64,000 nt of DNA, taken from positions 2,252,749-2,316,748 of the forward strand of contig NW_017265137.1 of the NCBI RefSeq assembly GCF_001638985.1. Reading direction: 5' to 3'. The notes below the pieces were generated by a model that did not search any database, was not told where the DNA came from, and worked only from the letters and a program-made list of their open reading frames with translations. Positions within the stretch are counted from its first letter, which is position 1. The number at the start of each line of letters is the position of its first letter. The DNA comes from Phycomyces blakesleeanus NRRL 1555(-). Lineage: Eukaryota > Mucoromycota > Mucoromycetes > Mucorales > Phycomycetaceae. The translations under genes and the position numbers were made by a program. Below are positions 36,508 to 48,383 of the stretch, piece after piece.

Positions 36508-38707
36508 TTGTGTATTCCGTCGGACTCAAGCTCACAACAAACCTGTGAGTATTTTGTTGGTTTTGTTGTGACTGCTCATAACAAGATGATATGGTCTTTA
36601 CTTTATTTTTCTTCTTCTTGAATAGCGATATGAATGTAAAGAGTAAGAATGATTAACTGTAGACGTTGGAGTATTAATAACATTGTCATAATTAGTATTA
36701 ATAAGAGTAACAGTAACAGTAACAATATTAGTATTATTTGAAACTGTTGTGGTTGCAAAAAGGTTATTGAGCGGATGTTTAATTATTTCTTAGGAGTTGG
36801 TTAAGTTTTGCTGTGAGTTTGGTTGAATTCAGATTAGCTTTGTGCCACGTTTAATTGGTCGTGTCGTACAATAGATCGAGATAAGTCCCCCCTTTTATTG
36901 GTGCATAGTTGAATATCCTGCCGCACAAATCACTAAGCAAGAATGAGATAAAAGAAGTACTTATATATATAAAGATTAGTCTTTCAAGCTATATATATAT
37001 ATATATAGTTGACATAATTATATATAACTATACTAGAGCTATCGGTTTATCAGTGGTTTTCTTTACCTAAGCCTTATTAATCAGAAATGATTGATAATAA
37101 CACAACAAGGGTGAATTTTGTGATATTTGTGTTAAATAGTGACATGCGATTGGTTACCGAGCCATCGTATTTATCCGCCATTCTGAGTTGTCTGAGTTAT
37201 AATTGAAACTTCTTTAGATCTTGTCTTCTATTGTACTGCATCTTTTATTCTGTTCAGAAGAAATGAATGCCAAATACATACACAATTACCCAACAAGATA
37301 GTACAATTCATTTTGATACTTACCATTAATGCACACGCCAAGAGATATTAGCCATTTATTATATTTTAATTATTGAAATATAATACATTATAATACAGTA
37401 GAATACAACATATGATTATAATACAGAAGCAATTATTAACATTTACGCTACAATATTTTTTTTATATATTTTATCTGAAAAATCCTTGAAAATCCTCAAG
37501 AAATATTCATGTACTTTAAACTATATATGAGGTTACTAAACTATAAAGCCGGAAATTAAGGCTAGTATATACTTGACCATACTTCATATTGAATTATTCC
37601 GTAGTATTATACCAACTTTGTTTTCTAATAAGAAAAAAATTGTGTTTATACCAATATTCGACAATTGACTAATTCAGCAACTTAATTATATATGTATATA
37701 TTTGCTTATATTATATTGACGTGTAACCTAATCAAAAGATACGCTTTGATAGGGTCTCTGCTTTTTTATTCTTTTCAGGCGCGTCTAGACTGACTTCTCA
37801 GAATAATAAAATAATTAATTAATTAATAAAGAAAAAAAAATGAAAGAAAAACTCGTTTATATATTTTTAAAATTATCGGGTCAAATACGCACCGGTTAAT
37901 ATTAACATGATATATATACATATATATTTATATCTGTGCATAATAGTAGTAACGATAATAATGATAATAAAACAAATAGCAGAGATACAGAAAAAGATAA
38001 TAGTAAAATCTCCAGAATCGAAAGTAATTTCACAAAGATAGAAAAGAATAAAAAAAGAATAGAGTAAAAGTATATAAAAGGCTTGATAATGTTCTTGAAT
38101 AAAGCTCGGCTTTTTTTTACTGTAAATATCATTTAGCGATGTATTTTGTACGGCAGCGAAAATATTTTTTTTTGAAAAAAAAAATCCAAAAAAAAACAAC
38201 AACAGGCGCGCTCTTTCTTCCCTTTTGAGTACCTTGAGTAATAATAAGAGTATTTCTTTTTTTTGCTTTCTTTCTTGCTTTCGGTATTTTATAATCGGCA
38301 AAGTATTATATACATATACAGAGACGTTAAAGCACACACAGACACACACACACACATGGACACATAGGCAGCGAGCAAAAACAAAAGCGAAATGGGAATC
38401 CAGTAAAAGAGAAGGGAGGAGGAACAAAGACGTGTATGGTGATATATATATATATATTCGGAAAAGTAAAAATAAAGTATACAAAAATAAAATGCTGTAA
38501 GAGTAATAATAATGAGAGCCGTTGCTGTAGGTTGGGCGTAATGAATAATAAAGGAAGGCAAGAGCAGAAGGAGAAGGGAGGAAAAAAAGTAAAAGTAGGA
38601 AGGCATGAAGGCATGAAGGCATGAAGGAATGAAGAAAAAGGGAGAGAGAAAGAGGGAGGTTGGGGAATAAAGAGCCAAATGAACTAGAATAGAAAGTAAA
38701 ACTTGGC

Positions 38708-40137
38708 TCAACTCTCTATATTCTCTTTATCTTCACTGTCGCGTTTATTGTTTCCTCGTGCTAGATTACGAACAGGTAACTTGAGTCCCTGACGGGCGAG
38801 GTGTTTTGCGAGATTGCTAGATTCTTAAACAAGATATAAGTACACGTATACGTTTATATGTTCGTAAATGAAGAAAGAAGCAAATGTCTATTTACCTTTC
38901 ATCCCCGGAAAAGTTTTTGCTGTGTACACCACAAATGGTTCTGTGAATACGCAGGTTGTGGAAGCACTCCTGTTTTGGTATATCACAAGAATACAAGCAT
39001 TAATATTATTAATATAAATATTAGTATAAATGATAATATAAATAATAATATGGAAATGGAAATGAATGAATTTACATAATTTTCACAATCTCTTAAAAGA
39101 GGATACTTGTACAAAAGGTAATCAGATTTGTAGATTGTTATATCTTTTTTTTTGTATAGGTATATGTTTACAGCACAAACACATACCTTGTCAAATGAAT
39201 CAACGTAAATTTTAAGCGGTACTGGCCCGGCATTCGCACACTCAGCTCGGGAAAAGAAAAGTAAGTTCCGGTCTTATTGTCAAGACCTTTGAGCGGAAGA
39301 GGTGAACTGACGGTAGATCCGAGTAAGATGCGAAACGCGACCGATGCAGGGCCTTTTAAGACATCGATTTGGTGCTGCATATCAACCGACCAGAGAGAGG
39401 CGTGAACAACGAAAAATGGCATTTCTACACAGCTAGATAAAACACGTTAACACCCACACGTGTAACACACTACTCTTACACTCACTCCTGATCGAGAAAA
39501 CCTGCTTGGTTGCGTACTATGAGACGAATCACAGGCGCGGGATCGATCGGTCGTCTGTCTTTTTCTCCAAATCCGCACATTCTACACTGCTGAGGCTGCT
39601 CTACAATCTCAAGTTCATAACTTCTGTAGATAATTTGTATAAGTATATTATAATATATATATGTACATTTATATGATGTAATAGCCCCCCCCCCCAAAAA
39701 AAAAAAATAAAATAAAATAAAATAGAGTATATATATATATATTTATATATTTATATATGTGTGTGTGTATGTTGTACTAACCTTGGGTTTGTGTCTTGCA
39801 TTTGTACATCAGCAGCCAGTTGGGCCGATGAATAGAATGGAAATTGGCTGACCATAGTCTCTACATTATTTGTTCGCTTTGTTATCATATGGGCATTTCC
39901 CCACTGAGACTCGGGGGGATATTGGTAGGTTGGCTGGGATTGGTCCTGAGTTGAAGATTGGAGGAGTTCTTGGTTGGTGATAGGGTGAGGAATAGCAAAA
40001 TCTTGGTTTATAGGATACTGGTTTGGCTGAAGAGATTCTGGATAGATGCTTAAGTCTAGGTCATCCCAAGAATAATATTGTTGTCTAGAAGAAAGATACC
40101 CTTCGTCTGTAGAGCCAGGTTCAGAAGAATGGTTCAT
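38708..40137 (-). CDS. velvet-domain transcriptional regulator
   Basis: Five exons: 40137..39782, 39623..39486, 39432..39187, 38969..38896 and 38823..38708, 309 residues, all junctions GT-AG and in frame. Residues 1-118 are a Gln/Ser/Tyr/Pro-rich, probably disordered region. From about residue 119 comes the velvet DNA-binding domain: LEIVEQPQQCRMCGFGEKDR, RRPIDPAPVIRLIV, FFVVHASLWS, LSVRMPGQYRLKF, TEPFVVYTAKTFPGMK and finally LAKHLARQGLKLPVR. Velvet proteins (VosA, VelB, VelC, VeA) form homo- or heterodimers and control sporulation, light response and secondary metabolism in ascomycetes. Which subtype this is cannot be decided by eye; the order is closest to the VelB/VosA/VelC group with an N-terminal extension. 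No partner gene is in the window. Confidence 0.93.
39685..39707. repeat. C11A12 homopolymer pair
   Basis: Lies in the first velvet intron, followed by AATAA units and a TA repeat. Confidence 0.9.
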
Positions 40138-42649
40138 GTCAGGAAATCAATAGCAGCAATAATAATAGTGGTAGCAGTAATAAGATGTAAATGGAAATGT
40201 GAAGGGGTGGTGAAGAAAGAGAAAGAGAAAGAAAGAAAGAGAGAAAGAGAAAGAGGGGTGGGTTGAAAAGACTAGTGATTTATTAAAGTAATAAAAAAAA
40301 ATAACAATAGACAGACTTTATTCGACTGTCATAAATTTGTGAGAGGAACAAAAAGATCGCAAAAAGATTAATCTTTTATTTTTTCGTATTTTATTTAAAA
40401 AAAAATCAAATTCAAATTCTTCTTATTATTATTTTTAAAGAAGCGCAGCCGATTTGACGGACCTGAATATGTTTTATCCAAATATGTCACCTCCAGGGAC
40501 AATAGAGATGCTTGATTTTATTATTATTATTATCAGCATTGTATTTAATACATCTTTTAACCATATAGGTAATTTGTTGCTAGGGGGCATTACAATTCAA
40601 AATAATATTAATAATATTAATACTCTTTAATAGCATAATACATATAAAACTCACACTAAGTAAAACAAGACTGAAGCATTTAATCAATATTTGATTGGAT
40701 AAAGCAAAAATGTAGTTTAAAGTTGGCCACGCGACCTGTAGAGTTCATTTACTGGCAATAATAATAGCAAAAAAAAGAATTTATCTTGTGTGTGTATTTT
40801 AGGTTATAATATATATGTATTAGCTTTTTTTATATGCAATATATCATTATCACAAGATATATATATAACCATGGTTACTTATTGTATTGAGTCGTGGCTT
40901 ATTAAACATAATAAGGGCCGATCCATTTAGAGTATAATCTGAAAATGAATTAATTAAGAAATTCCATCATATCGACCTTACCGTTTTCTTCCTTTCTTTT
41001 GTGATTAATTATGTTGCAAAAAATAAAACAAGAATAAAAAGAAGAAAGAAGAAAAATTGCAAAACTTCTCGGCTCATATTTCCTTTGTGTTTCCATATTA
41101 CAGTTATTCGGTAGCTGGTCTACCAAGAAACAGGTCCCATCTGATTACACTTTCTGTCAAAAAATAATAAAAGTGGTAATCCCATCAGCCACGACAGAAG
41201 AAAGAAGAAATTAGATCCAAACCAGGACTGTTGCAGTTTATTTTATTTTAGATTACTTTATCTTTTTCTACACTTAATCGATGTCTTTGTAAGCTTATAC
41301 ATATATGAGCTAAAATAATGTCTTTGTTTGTTTCAAAGACTTGGCATTTTTTTTATCTCTATTATCTTTGTAGCTAACACCATTACGATTATCTACAAAT
41401 TTTCTACAGCTCACAACTGTAGTACAACACTCCAAGCAAAATGTTTATTCTCGGCGCTTTTTCTATTCTATTCTTTTCTTTTCTTTCCTCTTTTCGTTAC
41501 ACCCAAAACATCAGGACGAATAGGCTGTTGATTATATAGATTGTTAAAGGCATTTGCTATTATTATTTATCTCCTCTTTATGGGCTGGTGACAAATATTT
41601 AGAGACTAGTACAAAGAAGAAAACAAAAAAAAAGCTCAATTAAATTAGTAACCACGTTGAGGTTGTCCCGGCTCTATCAGTCAGTCTGATCTCTGTGTCA
41701 CAATATACCCTTAAGAATTTCATGTTGCTAAAACCCCACAATGTGTCTAAAATTGTATTTAGACAATACATTCTTATCTTCCCTGATTATTACAGAGTAA
41801 TATGCATTCGAATTGAATTGAATTGAATTGAACTCGCAATGATGTCTATTTTTAGATGTTTTTAATATCTTTTCAGGTTAATTAAAGGTGTCAATCACGT
41901 TATCTTTATCAAAAAAAAAAAGGGTGGAAGAAACAGCGGATAGCTAAAAATATTCTCAGTCCAAGCTTTGCAGTAACCAAAGGACATGGCTCGATTAAAG
42001 CGGAATAACCACAGAATTACAGACTACAAGTCGTATGTTTTGTTCCTTCAATTAGCTTGCGTGTCACTTTGATAATTCAATAACCAATTTATATATATTT
42101 TATATATATATTTCTTGATCGATGTGCATGTTGTACGGAGTTTTTCTTTTACAGTTAGTTCTAAAAAAAGTAATTCTTTAAAAACCACACAGAGAGAATT
42201 GTGAAGAAATCAATTAGCCTAAAATAACAGACTGACAAACCACACACAAAAAAAAATAATTTTTATATATTTATCTGTGGCGGGTTATTAAACAACAAAA
42301 ATAGATTTTCTTATTCTTTCCTTGTCCTAAACAAGGTAAAGGCTAAAATACAGTGGCGTTTATCTAGCGTATATCGATTATAGATTTCTATTACTCTCTT
42401 CCTACTCGTCTATTCTATGCTTTTTTTCTTTTCTTTTTCTTCCTTGTTTGGTAAAGGGCAAGAATTTTAGCCTTACACAAAACTGGTTCACAAAATATCC
42501 AAAAGGAGAAGCCAAAATTGATTTCTGATTGGGCCAATTTTTTTTAAAAAAAAAAACGCACACACCTCTATTTATATATATTTTTGGCTTTATGAAAAGT
42601 ATGTTCAATAATTCATTTTTGCATACTGATACCTAAATTTTTCTTTATT
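40138..42649. other. intergenic upstream of the velvet gene
   Basis: Purine-rich GAAA repeats (40209-40260), AT-rich sequence, and a GAATT repeat near 41812-41832. Patches such as 41100-41210 look coding in several frames at once and are not called. Confidence 0.45.
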
Positions 42650-42652
42650 TAA

Positions 42653-42885
42653 GGGGCTTCTCAAGCACCCGCCAAGGTCCTAAATGTTGGCGGTGATTTC
42701 CATATACGGATTGGCGAGAGTTTCTTAAATTAGTAACCTTCGCCAAAAGTTTGGCGACGGCAGAAGTCGAATCCAAAGTTTTGGTGAATCGCCAACAAAA
42801 TTGGCTAAATTAGGAAATCTTCGCTAATACTTATTTGGATTTCAACGCCAACTTTTAGGTCTTTGGCGAGTGCTTGAGAAGGCCC
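42653..42885. mobile_element. foldback MITE (Harbinger-type, TAA target site)
   Basis: Ends GGGGCTTCTCAAGCACCCGC and, on the other strand, GGGCCTTCTCAAGCACTCGC. Inverted repeats run about 50 bases with a few mismatches and continue weakly across most of the 233-base element. TAA flanks both ends (42650-42652 and 42886-42888). The interior repeats TTGGCGA and its complement several times. Confidence 0.85.
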
Positions 42886-43293
42886 TAACATATATTATCC
42901 TTAGTTCCATAATTTTGTTTAGTTTGAAATAATACCTATTGAGCTTGGTTTATTCATTTTAGTCAATAGTAGTAGATAGACAATTGAGAAAACAAGCACC
43001 CAAAAAAATAAAATAAGAAAGAATAAAAATAAAGGGTCGGTATCACATGAAAATACTAGAAACCAATTGCACAATTGTTCTAACTGAGTGTTAAATATAA
43101 TTTTTTTGTTTGTTTGTATGGAGCTGTGACAGGCTCAGATTTATTAAAGTTCTCTGTGAGTAGGGCAAAAGAGAAAATTACAACATTTGTTTTGAGGGTT
43201 TATGGGGGTTATTTGATGTTTTTGGCTTTTTGGTTTTTGACTTGTTTTTGTGTGATTTGAACTTTTTTTTTTTGCTGAAATGTTAATGTGGTG
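42886..43293. other. intergenic
   Basis: AT-rich, with no feature besides the adjacent MITE and the LINE remnant. Confidence 0.5.
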
Positions 43294-43640
43294 TTATGCG
43301 AGGGAAGAGTCAGCGGAGTCAAGCTCGAGCTCTGAGCAGAGACGGGAGATTGATTTCCTAGCAGTGGCAAGAACCAAGGAAGGTAAAAAAGGAGCAGAAT
43401 TAAAGTGGAGTGCCCAATGGTGGTCCCAGATAGCAAGGATGGTCAGTCCGAAAACCGAGGCGGCTGTCATACTGGGGTTCAGCGTAGGAGGGAAGAGAAA
43501 GGATGTGAATGCCGAGGAAAGTGCAGAAGGTGGTGGGACGGTGCCGAAAAATTCTAACCAAATGCCTAACCACACCGCAGATTTCAAAGGACAAGAAAGA
43601 AGAAAATGCTCTTGCGTCTCGATTGACATCTGGCAGAATT
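43294..43640 (-). pseudogene. remnant of a LINE reverse transcriptase C-terminus
   Basis: The minus-strand frame from about 43640 reads CQMSIETQEHFLLSCPLKSA then VWLGIWLEFF, the zinc-knuckle pattern of LINE ORF2 C-termini (second Cys replaced by Ser). It continues for about 85 residues to a stop, with the conserved-looking IWDHHWALHF stretch. It shares the pattern with the fragment at 28.4 kb. No RT or endonuclease domain lies upstream. It is a truncated dead copy or a distant relative. Confidence 0.5.
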
Positions 43641-45146
43641 AAATATAATTGTAACAACGGGATTATATCTATAGGGTGAGTCTAATGGTCAAAATAAAGA
43701 AGGATCAAAATGTTCTTTAATTATTATCACTAGTGTTCTTTCTTTTACGTATTTTAGATTTAGCTTCAATATTAGAAAGATACGCTTGGCAGGATAGCAG
43801 TCGCAACTATAGACATTACATGGCCAATCGCATGTTCAAAATAACAAACTTGCGTTTTATTCTCAATACTCACAAATGGGTCTGTGCCAAAATGAAAGAT
43901 TTTTTATTTATTTTATGTATATATATTTGTTTTGGACTTACCACCCCCTATAGTTGAGGATATACATGCACGTATTAACCAGCTCATTTGACTCAATTTT
44001 TTATTTGTCTTTAAACATCCTATCTAACCGCAGCCACATAAGTTACCTTGAAAATTAGACCGATGTAAGCCAAGCAAAACATAGCAAATTATCTATTTTT
44101 TGTAATGGATAGAAAATTATCTTTAGTTAATTTACGGGTAATTATCCAACTAAAGCCGCGACCTTGGTAACATTCACTTTCCAATAAAACAATATATAAT
44201 ATTTATATAAAGGCCTGTGCTAAACACAGAATAAGAGGTAAATAAAATATACAATACAGAAAAAATTGAAAGAAAGAAAGAGAAAAAAAAATCAGTAAAT
44301 ATACCCGCCTGTTGTATATTTACACACACAATCTTAGAAAATTCAATGATCATTGTTACACCTATGTTTTCATGTTTTTTATTTTTATGATTTATATTAA
44401 AGAAGTATACATCCTTGTTTTTATTTTTAAAAAAAAAAACAATAAACATCAATATATATATAATGATTTACTATCTATTAATTCATTTTTGGATTCTTGG
44501 GTTTGCTTTTCAGTAGTCAAAGATCAATTGAGTTATGTTTTGGTTAAATGCTGTTCACCGAAAGCCCTAGATATTAATCGGTTCAGTGAAAAGCATTCAA
44601 AGATCGGGTTTTGTGTTCCTGAGAGGAGTTTGATAATTAGAATAGAAAAAAAAAATAGAAAATATAGAATAATAATAAAAAGAAATCGAACAAACACCAG
44701 AACACCGCCATCGTCTTGACAGTTCCTATGCCGAGAAGAAAGAGAGAAATACTATTTTACCGAAAATAATGACCCAAACATTCACCAAAGGCTGTATTAG
44801 GACTAAGTACTTGGTTCAAATATTTTGACATATTCATATCAGCCCATTAGAATATCTATATATCTATATATCCCAATCTAGTACAAATCGTAATGATAAT
44901 TATGTTTTTTTTTAAGCCAAAGTAATTCATTCATTTAAAGTAGATTAGCACAATGATGTTATATTATTAATGCCAATAATCCTAACTTGCATTTTTCTTA
45001 TTCCAAAAAAGACCATCTACGGTCACACCCAAGCCACCTTACCAAAAAGAGAAACCCTTCTTTTCTCTCTTTCTCTCCATTTTTTTAAGAAAGCTTCTTT
45101 TATATAACATATATATATATATATATATTACCCTCTCTACTATAAC
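43641..45146. other. intergenic with coding-like scraps
   Basis: Short exon-like stretches (43757-43905 and 44512-44640, both +) follow AG acceptor-like sites but lack starts and family similarity. They may be gene relics. Confidence 0.35.
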
Positions 45147-45731
45147 ATGTCAGCACAACTAGCCCGCCAATCGCTAAACCTTCTTCTTAAACCAACCGTA
45201 AAGCCCACAGCTGATAATGGCGGCAAGGCAAAACGAGTAGAAAAGAAATCACCACAATGGCTGCCAAAGACAAAGACTGGATTAAAGAAGATTAAGCACG
45301 AGATTCGATATGGACAGCATCAAAAGACAAAACAAAAGAAGGAAGAAGAAAAGAAGAGAGAGAATCCGATTGGTGAGAATTCCTGATAAAATATCAAAGA
45401 TATATAAAAATATTTATTAAAATGTTTTAATTTGATATAATATCTTTTTTTTTTCTCTTTAGATGCCTTGATACAGACTGAAAAGACACTTGACGAAAAC
45501 TTGGCTCGTAACGTAAAAATGCTGACATCAAAATTAAGGGCAACAAAGGTTGAAAGAGAACTACACAAGCAGGCAAGTAGACAATTTTCATTATTAGTAT
45601 TAGCTTAAGAAACCATATGTAATTAAGTTTGTGTTTCTTACCTACCTACAAAACATAAACAGGTACTGAAATACAGATCGACAAAACAAACCAAGTCTTC
45701 AAAGGAAGAGGCAGACGATGAAAGCGACTAA
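45147..45731 (+). CDS. probable AROS / RPS19BP1-like nucleolar protein
   Basis: Three exons: 45147-45372, 45463-45572 and 45663-45731, 134 residues. The protein is very basic and rich in Lys/Gln/Glu. The N-terminus (MSAQLARQSLNLLL) and the later block (LARNVKMLTSKLRAT..KQVLKYRSTK) resemble the ends of human AROS (RPS19BP1): MSA-LLR-L-LL and NLKFLTRTRST..QQILRQNRGRK. AROS-type proteins bind the small-subunit protein eS19 and act in 40S biogenesis. The similarity is recalled, not computed. Intron 2 appears to use a GC donor (CAG|GCAAGT) with a normal AG acceptor. The downstream small gene on the - strand is convergent. Confidence 0.6.
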
Positions 45732-45965
45732 GAATAACCTGTTTTCTTCTGACGAGCGCATTCCTCAAATCGAACACAAAGAACAGAAAATAAGATGAAA
45801 AAGATAATCAAAATAACGACAATAACAATAACAATATCACCATTTACATCATAACACAAACATTTCTTTATCTACCTATATATAAAAGCACATTTACGTT
45901 TCTTTATATTACACGCATATTTATTCAAAAGATCTAGATCTTTGTTTATTGTTTTTTGGATATTA

Positions 45966-46364
45966 CTAAGGGATATAGGCTCGACAAAGAAGTGATTGCT
46001 TCAATTTTCGTTTCAGACTTTTGTATTTATCTGCCAATTAACCTTATTAATATTTGTATAATTATATAACTATATTTAATCATTTTACACACACAGACAT
46101 TTATGCATATGTATGTATGTATCTGTGAAATCAAATGAACCAAAACGACTCACCAGTACTTTTTGTTTGTTTGTTTCCCTGCATATTATGTATTATGGGT
46201 GGATCGGAAGAAAATGATACAAAACAGGGCCGTGTGCAAACTTGACAGACAGGAGGAAGGGAAGGAGGAGGAGGAGGGGAAGAAGGTTCTTTGTGGTGCG
46301 ATACAGGGGAATACCATGAATCGAGTGAGGGAAGGGCATCATACATTGAGTGTTGTGAGGACAT
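45966..46364 (-). CDS. small Ser/Pro-rich protein with basic C-terminal helix
   Basis: Exons 46364..46154 and 46030..45966 joined across a 123-base GTGAGT..GGCAG intron, 91 residues. The N-terminal half is Ser/Pro-rich, with a run of prolines, then a CQVCTRPC cluster. After the splice comes KYKSLKRKLKQSLL, a basic amphipathic helix like those of small coiled-coil chromatin-complex subunits (INO80F-like). No family is assigned. The frame is also open upstream, but the first ATG is at 46364. The splice fit and the helix that appears only after splicing support the model. Confidence 0.45.
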
Positions 46365-46959
46365 TTGGAGGGAAGGAAAGGGGGGAAGCGAACTATACAA
46401 AAATATATAGATAGATAGAGATAAAGAAAGGGAAAGGAAGAAGGGGTGGATTTAGTGAGAGAGAAAAAAAAAGAATATTAAAAAGGGGGTTGGGATTTGT
46501 AGCAAATGAAGATTGAAATCCTCAGCTCACAGACCTGTGCACCCCCTTTCGACCTTTCTCTTTGTCTCCCCCCAGCATGTGAACCGGACATTAGGCGGCT
46601 TATTGTTCGAATAAACGCAATGCAAATCAAATCAAATTAGCATTTGCTCTATTAATCTATTGGTTTAACTAGGCACCAAAAATAATATTAATAATTGGTT
46701 TTTATCGTCTATCGTTTATCATAGACAATAATGGTCTTTATTACTAAATTAAACTTGATTTATTCGTGCAGGAAGCCAATAGATTAAATAAGAGAAATAA
46801 ATAGATTGATTATTTGAAAAGGGTTTTTTATTATCATACCAATTTTTTTTAAAAAAAAGTACATATAAAAACAACCAAAATCTATTGACAATATCATTCT
46901 TTAGTCTATATAATTTTTATATATATAATATAAATAAATCAATACATTTACATCAAGCC
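46365..46959. promoter_or_regulatory. divergent promoter region between two small genes
   Basis: GC-richer around 46520-46610, with purine-rich (46390-46500) and T8A8 (46843-46858) tracts. No specific site is identified. Confidence 0.35.
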
Positions 46960-47468
46960 ATGCCGATCCTTAGGCGCAGAGCGTTCAGGTATCCAAATAC
47001 CTCCAATCGGTCTAGCTGGCTAGACAAGAGTAACACACTGGTCCAAAGTACAACAGGTCCCAATTCATCCCGTCGCCATCCTTCCAAAGAAACCCGGGAA
47101 AAAGTAGAGGCTCAGATCAAAGCAAGGATTTTTTGCCATGGCCTACCATATTCAGCAATGTTGCTCCCAGTACACTTACAAGACACAATAGCTAATGGTT
47201 ACAAGTCTGGACAGCACAGCCAATCATGCAGTCGACTGGTTTCGATGGCTCGTTGGTTTAGCGGCTGCGTCGATAGTTTCTTTAAAGGTATACATATAAT
47301 ATGTAATCACCCGTATGTCCTTGTTTGAATTATACTAGGCAGAAATCTTCACACCCACACATATACATGTATAAATCTTTAGGAAAACAAACCTTGGGAT
47401 CAGCCTCCTTCCTTCAGAAGCCCACCGGCCCTTACTTGTCTGCCCCGCACCTGCTTAGCCATGCATAG
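46960..47468 (+). CDS. small basic protein, unknown function
   Basis: Exons 46960-47287 and 47383-47468 (95-base intron), 137 residues. It starts MPILRRRAFRYPNTSNRSSW, continues through a charged stretch (SKETREKVEAQIKARIF) into a mixed hydrophobic region with CSRLVSMARWFSGCVDSFF, and ends in a Pro/Ser/His-rich tail. The Arg-rich, acid-poor start could be a mitochondrial presequence. No family is recognised. The long open first exon, in-frame splice and GC content above background make it a probable gene. Confidence 0.55.
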
Positions 47469-48383
47469 ACGTTTTACAAGGCACATTTGTTTTAAGATAA
47501 AGAGAGAGAAAAAGAAAATAGAGAAGGAAGAAAAAAGTACTTCTTCTTCTCTCTTTGTTTATTAAAAAAGGAAAAAAAAAAGAAATTAGCAATGATACCA
47601 CTTCTTGATGGTTTTATTGCTTAGTTCTTTCATTTTTTTTTTATTTTTGTACTTAACATTGAATTTGAAATTGACATTACCATTACCATTATTATTGTCT
47701 TTACTCCAAAGAGTTTCAAATCAAATTAATCGTTAGCTGTACATTTGCATTTATTTATCTATTTCTTTCTTTAGTCAATCAACTCTACACAAGATTGTTC
47801 AAATAAGGAACACACACACACACATGTATATATATATATATATTACACCACACTAAGCAAGACTTTGAGGTCTTGTTGTGCTTTATTGCTTATCACTGCC
47901 TTACACTGCTTCCAATTGCTTCTCACTTGTGATTTTTTTGGGGGTGAATGCCTCTGACTGCTTCAGACTGCTTCAGACTGCTTGTTTAGCTTCCTTGTTG
48001 ATCCGTCCTTGCATCTCATTGATGAAGAATATTGGCGTAACCATCAAGTGTCACACAGCAATTCACTTTTGACTCAATCCCTTATTTCCCGCCAGTTATT
48101 TTCTGCGTGTAGCTTTTTTTTTGCAACCAAGTAACCAGGCCAACCAGGCCAACCAGCCAAACCAAAAAATAATAATAATAATATAATAATAGTGACCCTG
48201 TCCCTTTCACCCCCTTTCTCTCTCTCTCTTTCTCTCTATATATCTCTTCCCCCCTTCCCCTCCGCATCCACAACATAAAAACCACCCCTTCCTCCCTCTT
48301 CAGCTTCTAAATAGCTTACTCTCAAGTCCTTCTTTCCTTTCTTTCTATATATTTTTTCTATAAAAAAAATCACCATTACATCC
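47469..48383. other. intergenic, septin promoter
   Basis: Contains CTGCTTCAGA direct repeats (47956-47983), related ACTGCTT units from 47893, an AACCAGGCC repeat (48133-48160) and a long CT-rich tract (48198-48300) just before the septin start. CT-rich leaders are common before well-expressed fungal genes. Confidence 0.5.

Larger units (their letters stand above)
31389..38707. other. long gene-poor region
   Basis: More than 7 kb of AT-rich DNA. Contents: a small inverted repeat (32251-32335), a G-quadruplex-like tract (36479-36507), a purine-rich stretch with an AAGGCATG repeat (38500-38690), and several short open frames. Some patches (33466-34245 on -, 35440-35950 on +, 36119-36260) are GC-richer and coding-like but break in frame. 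No gene can be called with confidence. Confidence 0.5.

Noticed and set aside
37873..38711. Long overlapping open frames on the minus strand (up to 249 codons)
   Set aside because: Low-complexity Leu/Phe/Ser/Tyr runs from CT-rich and TA-rich DNA; the complementary strand is a purine-rich tract. No domains.
41100..41215. Exon-like patch between an ACAG and a GTAATC
   Set aside because: Two different frames look equally coding, and there is no start codon or partner exon.
43280..43642. Plus-strand 120-codon open frame
   Set aside because: It is the antisense of the LINE relic, which has the recognisable motif on the minus strand.
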